Source: a virus
Reading direction: 5' to 3' (one strand)
Length of the DNA stretch: 24,952 bases
Virus record (IMG/VR): IMGVR_UViG_3300022920_000035
Span: 1-24,952 of that record
Under the pieces are notes generated by a model that was not told the origin of the DNA, searched no databases, and saw only the letters and a list, made by a program, of their open reading frames with translations. Numbering within the stretch: position 1 is the first letter of the stretch; each line of letters opens with the position of its first letter. Shown in pieces: positions 21,781-24,952 of this stretch. A program made the translations under genes and the position numbers.

Positions 21781-22183
21781 CTATATATTTCTGTATTTTT
21801 GTTTTGTAAAATTTTCCAAGTACATTATCGTTTAGGAATTTATCACTTTCTAAAACGTTTTCTTTGAACTGTAACATAGTTTCGTAGTATGTCATCATTG
21901 TTCGATTGTAGCAAATGTACATTATTTCTCGGTAACAATCTTCAACACCCCAAATTTTTGTGTGTATGTTGCTTCCAGTATATCTCAACCAATTACTTTC
22001 AACGTATTGAATACGCTTTCTTTTATATCCTTTTAACGGTGGTTTAGTACGTTTATTAAGGAGTATCTTTTTACCAATGTACAATTTGTTTGTTTTTAGA
22101 TTTCGTATCTTATAAACGAACCCAATTGCTTCTACTGGTAAATCAGTTCTACTTGTAATTTCTTTGCCTTTGTATATCCACAT
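21749..22183 (-). CDS. GIY-YIG nuclease-like protein (144 aa)
   Basis: The start is the ATG at 22183; a longer frame from 22210 would begin inside the terminator stem. The GIY-YIG core is visible as GFVYKIRNLKTNKLYIGKK (FVY at 22-24, YIG at 35-37), followed by ESNWLRYTGSN near 62-72. The candidate metal-binding Glu101 is in YYETMLQF. Proteins of this type in phages are homing or repair endonucleases. It has no clear DNA-binding tail and is short. It lies directly after a terminator, at the head of the RepA-like and exonuclease genes, and could be a later insertion. Confidence 0.7.
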   Translation of the reverse strand: MWIYKGKEITSRTDLPVEAIGFVYKIRNLKTNKLYIGKKILLNKRTKPPLKGYKRKRIQYVESNWLRYTGSNIHTKIWGVEDCYREIMYICYNRTMMTYYETMLQFKENVLESDKFLNDNVLGKFYKTKIQKYIDEERNKHNGR

Positions 22184-22187
22184 AAGT

Positions 22188-22215
22188 AAAAAAAGGGATG
22201 CTATTAACACCCCTT
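22188..22215 (-). terminator. Rho-independent terminator after the SSB-like gene
   Basis: On the minus strand AAGGGGTG pairs with CATCCCTT (8 pairs, one G-T) around a 7-base loop, then a run of seven T. It lies between the SSB-like stop (22227) and the GIY-YIG start (22183), so it would split the early block or act as a leaky attenuator. Confidence 0.85.
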
Positions 22216-22226
22216 ATTTTATTTAA

Positions 22227-22526
22227 TTAAAATGGTAAATCATTTGATTGAACCGCTTGTTGTGGTTGTGCTTCTTCTTGTCGCTCTGCTTTTACGCAAG
22301 TTCCATCAGTCCAAACAACTTGACCGTTTCCGATGTATTTCTTTGGTTCTTTTGCTTCTCTTTGCTCTTTGCTTTGAGAATCAAATGCTGAAGCGTTTTG
22401 CCCATAGGCATTTGTATCATCGTTTACAGATAATGTAAAGTTGTAATACGTTCCTTTTTTTCCTTTTACAAATTTCTCTTTTGGTAAATTGTCAAGGTTA
22501 ATTGATAAATTGATTAATGCACTCAT
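22227..22526 (-). CDS. Single-stranded DNA-binding protein-like (99 aa)
   Basis: A 99-residue protein with a beta-rich first part (ALINLSINLDNLPKEKFVKG, then YYNFTLSVNDDTNAYGQNAS) consistent with an OB-fold, an Asn/Gln-rich linker and the end SNDLPF. The final LPF with a nearby acid is the tip by which SSB proteins call in partner enzymes. It is shorter than bacterial SSB (about 170) but in the range of small phage forms. It lies beside the ERF gene and is followed by a terminator, so it may be made in high amounts. Confidence 0.7.
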   Translation of the reverse strand: MSALINLSINLDNLPKEKFVKGKKGTYYNFTLSVNDDTNAYGQNASAFDSQSKEQREAKEPKKYIGNGQVVWTDGTCVKAERQEEAQPQQAVQSNDLPF

Positions 22527-22553
22527 AGTTTCTATTGGTTTTAATTATTAATA

Positions 22554-22691
22554 TTAGTTATCGATACCATTGTCAATGGTTTGTATTATGTGTCTAAACA
22601 CGCTTCTTTCTTGTTCGCCAGTTACATCAACTCCATTTAGTAGTAATCTGTAATGGTCTTTTTTTGTTTCTATTAATTGTATATCATTCAT
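22554..22691 (-). CDS. Small hypothetical protein (45 aa) in recombination cluster
   Basis: A 45-codon gene (MNDIQLIETKKDHYRLLLNG at the start) filling the gap between the ERF and SSB-like genes; its ATG is two bases after the ERF stop. Acidic and basic residues alternate, with a helical end (ERSVFRHIIQTIDNG). No family is recognised. Confidence 0.55.
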   Translation of the reverse strand: MNDIQLIETKKDHYRLLLNGVDVTGEQERSVFRHIIQTIDNGIDN

Positions 22692-22693
22692 AT

Positions 22694-23236
22694 TTATTTA
22701 TTTAGTAGTTCTTTTGTTTCTTTTGATATTCTGTATTTAGCTTCTACTTTGTCAAGTTTACCACCGCCTTTAATGTACGCTTGTACTTTCTTAAATTCAT
22801 CAGTTCCTTTGTTTAGCCATTGCTTATCTGATGTTGGTTGAGTTTTAGATGCTTTTCCGTGTGTGTTTGTTGAATCAGCATCTTTTGTATCGTCAATTAA
22901 AAATAATCCGTTTAAAGAGTATTTACGAGCATAAGAAGATGAACTACCAAATGATTGTGCAATGTCCATTCCTTTTCTGTTTGGGTCTATTCCAGCTTGT
23001 GCTTTAACGTGTACTTGATTCTCGCCATCAGATATGATTGAAACTGCTTCAACAAATAAGATTCCACCAAGTTCTTTGATTTCGTCTGATATTGTTAAGG
23101 TACATCCGTACTTACTTAATAATGGTTTAACTGCTTCCAGTATATCTTCGCAACTTCTGTAATTGTACTTTCCAAAGTTATTTCTTTGGTTCTTTGGTGC
23201 TTTTAATTCGGCTTGAATTTGTTGTAATTTTTCCAT
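22694..23236 (-). CDS. erf: ERF-family single-strand annealing recombinase
   Basis: A 180-residue protein with ERF hallmarks: an N-terminal helix (QQIQAELKAPKNQ), YNYRSCEDILEAVKPLLSKY, then the signature QSFGSSSSYARKYSLNGLF and IDDTKDAD. The C-terminal part (about 130-180) is a Gln/Lys-rich linker and helix. ERF proteins anneal complementary strands, often circularising phage DNA. With the RecE-like exonuclease and SSB-like protein it forms a recombination set. The length is close to the usual 170-220. Confidence 0.9.
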   Translation of the reverse strand: MEKLQQIQAELKAPKNQRNNFGKYNYRSCEDILEAVKPLLSKYGCTLTISDEIKELGGILFVEAVSIISDGENQVHVKAQAGIDPNRKGMDIAQSFGSSSSYARKYSLNGLFLIDDTKDADSTNTHGKASKTQPTSDKQWLNKGTDEFKKVQAYIKGGGKLDKVEAKYRISKETKELLNK

Positions 23237-23248
23237 TTTGTTTTGGTT

Positions 23249-23452
23249 TTAGAATTGTAAATATAGTAAAATTATTGGTAATGACGCTTTTAAATTTAAA
23301 AAGTTTCTTGTTCCATAGGTAGGAACTTTTAATTGATAGTTGATTTTTACATCTGTTAAGTTTGGGTCTTGCTCCATATGATATTCTATTTGTAGCTTTA
23401 ATTTATCCCAAGCTGCTTGATTTATCTTTTTATCACTTTGCATTGCTTCCAT
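23249..23452 (-). CDS. Small hypothetical protein (67 aa)
   Basis: The start is placed at the ATG at 23452 (MEAMQSDKKINQAAWDKLKL), with another ATG at 23443 also possible. Upstream sequence in this frame is Arg/Lys-rich and overlaps the coding part of the preceding gene, so it is not taken. A helical first half leads to a hydrophobic end (LKASLPIILLYLQF). It overlaps the preceding gene by about 30 bp. No family was recognised. Confidence 0.55.
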   Translation of the reverse strand: MEAMQSDKKINQAAWDKLKLQIEYHMEQDPNLTDVKINYQLKVPTYGTRNFLNLKASLPIILLYLQF

Positions 23453-23628
23453 AGTTCTTTGATTTTTTCTTTTGTGTAATGTATTCCAGTATTTCCGTTT
23501 TGACCGATTATTTTCATTCGCTCGTTTGCTTCTTCTTCCCAATCGGAGAAGTCAGCGTGTTCTTTACATTGGCTGCATATATCGGCTTCTAACCATCTAT
23601 CAGCACCGCAACAGTTTGATTGTTCCAT
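23422..23628 (-). CDS. Small Cys-containing protein (68 aa), zinc-ribbon-like
   Basis: Residues 6-22 carry two cysteine pairs (NCCGADRWLEADICSQCKEH), a zinc-ribbon arrangement often seen in small phage proteins. The rest is an acidic stretch (DFSDWEEEANERM) and a basic helical tail. It follows the 61-aa gene by two bases. The role is unknown; DNA or RNA contact is possible from the metal-site type. Confidence 0.65.
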   Translation of the reverse strand: MEQSNCCGADRWLEADICSQCKEHADFSDWEEEANERMKIIGQNGNTGIHYTKEKIKELWKQCKVIKR

Positions 23629-23630
23629 AT

Positions 23631-23816
23631 CTATTTATTTAATTTATTTATGCATTTTTGGCAAGTAACTTCATTTTTGTTAAATGTTATGTTTTGAAGA
23701 TTTGAATTAATATTACCGCATTTAGGTGTACCAACAGTATTTATTAAATCCAATCCTCTTTCGTTAAAAAACCTTGTTGTGCTATTATGTGCAAAATGTG
23801 TTTTGTAAGTATTCAT
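23631..23816 (-). CDS. Small Cys-containing protein (61 aa)
   Basis: A 61-residue protein with one Cys near the middle (GTPKCGN) and a CQKC pair near the end (VTCQKCINKLNK), so a single zinc site is plausible. The first half is TRFFNERGLDLINTV. Short phage proteins with this layout recur in Bacteroidetes phage early blocks, but their function is not known. The start follows AAACAAATATT, the same block as the preceding 49-codon gene. Confidence 0.65.
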   Translation of the reverse strand: MNTYKTHFAHNSTTRFFNERGLDLINTVGTPKCGNINSNLQNITFNKNEVTCQKCINKLNK

Positions 23817-23827
23817 AATATTTGTTT

Positions 23828-23977
23828 TTAGTTTCTTTGAGATAATACTTTTTCAGCAACCATTGTTCCTTGTGCTTCTGATACACAGTTTTCGAAGATA
23901 AACTTAACAACCCAAGATGCTGATGCTCCATTTGATTGTTTGTTTGATGCGATGTTGTAAAGAGTAGTAGTTTTCAT
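23828..23977 (-). CDS. First gene of the early block, hypothetical (49 aa)
   Basis: A 49-codon gene (MKTTTLYNIASNKQSNGASA at the start, VVKFIFENCVSEAQGTMVAE after) placed first after the repeat-bearing promoter region. First genes of phage early units often act against host functions, but no such motif can be seen. The ATG is preceded by CTAAAACAAATATT, nearly identical to the block before the next gene. Neutral composition, no membrane segment. Confidence 0.55.
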   Translation of the reverse strand: MKTTTLYNIASNKQSNGASASWVVKFIFENCVSEAQGTMVAEKVLSQRN

Positions 23978-24006
23978 AATATTTGTTTTAGTTATTAATT
24001 ACCCTA

Positions 24007-24065
24007 CAAATGTACAAAGGCATTTTAAATAAAACTGTTAAAGAAATGTTAAAGTTTTGTTAAAG
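24007..24065 (-). promoter_or_regulatory. Early promoter candidate with three 11-bp-spaced repeats
   Basis: TACATTTG on the minus strand (24014-24007) matches TANNTTTG and lies about 30 bases before the first early gene. No TTG is present at the usual -33 distance. Instead three perfect copies of TGTTAAAG (plus strand 24036-24043, 24047-24054, 24058-24065) repeat every 11 bp, covering the -33 region and upstream. This looks like a binding array for an activator or repressor, or origin iterons. Confidence 0.55.
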
Positions 24066-24067
24066 GC

Positions 24068-24102
24068 AAAAAAAAGGATTCAACATATAGCTGAACCCTT
24101 TT
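24068..24102 (-). terminator. Rho-independent terminator upstream of the early block
   Basis: On the minus strand AAGGGTTCA pairs with TGAATCCTT (9 pairs, one G-T) around a 9-base loop, then eight T. It stops transcripts coming from the holin side just before the early promoter candidate. Confidence 0.85.
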
Positions 24103-24404
24103 AATGATAGTAATCTAAAAACAAAATAAGATGAAAAGAAAAACAGTTAAGATATTTCCTTGTTCAAATATACAAATAAATATGTGTTTAAATATTTAAC
24201 TTATAAACAAAAACAAAAATATTTAGCTATAAAGTTGAAGATATATATCTTTTTTTTTAGATAACACTCCGAACACTTATATTTATTTTATTATAGCTAT
24301 ATTTCTTTATTTTTTTTTATATTAATATTTTACTATAAAACAGTAACTAATTAATAAATTACAAAGTTATATATTTTTTTTTGAAATAAAAAACAAAAAG
24401 TTAA
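24103..24404. other. Gene-free, very A/T-rich region
   Basis: No supportable gene lies here. The region is almost entirely A/T, with long A or T runs. Two minus-strand boxes match TANNTTTG: TAACTTTG (24369-24362), with a TTTTTG about 24 bases upstream, and TATATTTG (24172-24165). Transcripts from them would end at the terminator at 24102-24068, giving short RNAs of roughly 290 or 90 bases. AAATATACAAATAA (24166-24179) and TTATAAACAAAAA (24201-24213) recur at 15940-15953 and 15966-15978. It could be an origin or a regulatory region. Confidence 0.4.
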
Positions 24405-24797
24405 TTATTTTTTAAATGTGATATTACCAGCTATCTTTTCAGCACTTCTACCAACTACATAACCACCAATACCTAATTGTAGTAAGTTCCAAAATTCATT
24501 CTCTAAAACTGGAATAGGTAAACCAAATAATGGTGCAACAAACTTTACATAGATAACTATAAAACCAAATGCTAACATAAGTATTGGTCTCCAACTTCTT
24601 TGTAACCAATTACCATTTGCTTCAGCTAATACAATTTCTGTTTGTAGTTTCTGTAATTCTAACTGTTGTTCTTGTAGCACCTTAAACACCTCGTTCTTCG
24701 CTTTTAAACGCTCTTCTTCTGATGTAAATAGTTTATCAATTACATTACCTACTTCTTTAACAACACCACCAGTAAACCATCCTAATATCTTATTCAT
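24405..24797 (-). CDS. Holin, GTA-type three-helix family
   Basis: The start is placed at the ATG at 24797 (MNKILGWFTGGVVKEVGNVI), which overlaps the stop of the preceding gene (ATGAATAA), giving 130 residues. Residues about 24-60 are a charged helix. WLQRSWRP at 64-71 leads into a membrane segment (ILMLAFGFIVIYVKFVAPLF), and a second segment is near 102-117 (FWNLLQLGIGGYVVG). The W-x-x-R-x-WRP motif before the first segment is typical of the GTA_holin_3TM family, which opens the inner membrane at lysis. No endolysin is in the window; it may lie beyond the right edge. Confidence 0.75.
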   Translation of the reverse strand: MNKILGWFTGGVVKEVGNVIDKLFTSEEERLKAKNEVFKVLQEQQLELQKLQTEIVLAEANGNWLQRSWRPILMLAFGFIVIYVKFVAPLFGLPIPVLENEFWNLLQLGIGGYVVGRSAEKIAGNITFKK

Positions 24798-24951
24798 TGC
24801 TTGTCCATTTAAGTTGTATTTGACCAAAGAATAGGTATAAGTTTACCTCTGAATAGTTAAAGTTATCATCTGGTCTGTAATATTGCCATCCAACCATCAT
24901 AGCATCTGGCACTAATAAAATTAAGTTTATCTCCATTACCAACGTGCTTTT
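24790..24951 (-). CDS. Small hypothetical protein before the holin, possibly partial
   Basis: An in-frame ATG at 24936 gives 48 codons (MEINLILLVPDAMMVGWQYY at the start), but the frame stays open to the right edge, so the gene may begin outside the window. It ends within the holin start (ATGAATAA), implying coupled translation. It has many aromatic residues (VNLYLFFGQIQLKW) and no clear membrane helix. No family is assigned. Confidence 0.55.
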   Translation of the reverse strand, partial: KSTLVMEINLILLVPDAMMVGWQYYRPDDNFNYSEVNLYLFFGQIQLKWTSNE

Positions 24952-24952
24952 G

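Noticed and set aside
22184-22210. Upstream start for the GIY-YIG gene (MLIASLFLL...)
   Set aside because: These codons are the terminator hairpin and T tract read as protein; the ATG at 22183 is the better start.
24036-24065. CRISPR-like array from the three TGTTAAAG copies
   Set aside because: Repeats of 8 bp with 3-bp spacers are far too short; no cas genes are present.
24131-24199. Plus-strand 22-codon frame (MKRKTVKIFPCSN...)
   Set aside because: It is the only plus-strand candidate in a gene-free A/T-rich region, has no partner genes, and its length is expected by chance.
24237-24260. Plus-strand hairpin AAGATATATATCTT followed by T run as a terminator
   Set aside because: The stem has only A/T pairs apart from one G-C and no plus-strand gene feeds it.

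Overview
The window is a stretch of AT-rich double-stranded DNA tailed-phage genome. Every supported gene lies on the minus strand, so transcription runs from the right edge to the left edge. The long non-contractile-type tail set (tape measure, tail tube, tail completion, hub-like proteins, no sheath) indicates a siphovirus. Shine-Dalgarno sequences are lacking, A/T-rich blocks sit directly before many start codons, several gene-free stretches carry TANNTTTG-type -7 boxes, and the protein families match those of flavobacterial phages. Together these suggest a host in the Bacteroidetes, most likely Flavobacteriia. No integrase, repressor, tRNA, insertion sequence or CRISPR array was seen. Both edges cut genes, so this is a partial genome or a permuted contig.

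Layout in order of transcription. (1) 24951-24405: end of a small gene and a three-helix-type holin. (2) 24404-23978: a gene-free A/T-rich stretch with a rho-independent terminator, three TGTTAAAG direct repeats exactly 11 bp apart, and a candidate -7 box. (3) 23977-16168: the early/replication block. It holds small Cys-containing proteins, an ERF single-strand annealing protein, an SSB-like protein with an LPF tip, a terminator, a GIY-YIG nuclease-like protein, a RepA-like ATPase, a RecE/YqaJ-like exonuclease and two paralogous small proteins with a D...ExK motif. It continues with a DUF3310 protein, a terminator and promoter-like region, small membrane proteins, an orphan DNA methyltransferase and a protein resembling DnaA domain IV. 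There is no phage DNA polymerase or primase in view. (4) 16167-15950: gene-free, with a strong terminator and a perfect 16-bp palindrome. (5) 15922-1: the late block. It opens with a sigma-factor-like protein and continues with small proteins, terminase small and large subunits, a tail assembly chaperone, tail completion proteins, two large tail-tip/baseplate proteins and the tape measure. Then come the prohead protease, a scaffold-like protein, the major capsid protein, the tail tube protein, the portal and a head-tail connector. The head genes therefore follow the tail genes, and the portal follows the capsid.

Most notable points: the tail assembly chaperone carries a run of ten T in its coding strand. 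A -1 shift there joins 161 codons to an 84-codon extension that ends on the base before the next start codon, and both frames look protein-like over about 170 bp. The 11-bp-spaced repeats, the 21-bp-spaced repeats and the palindrome mark the starts of three transcription units. Single terminators follow the capsid and tail tube genes inside the late block. At least a dozen genes of 30 to 52 codons fill apparent gaps and are stitched in by stop-start overlaps.
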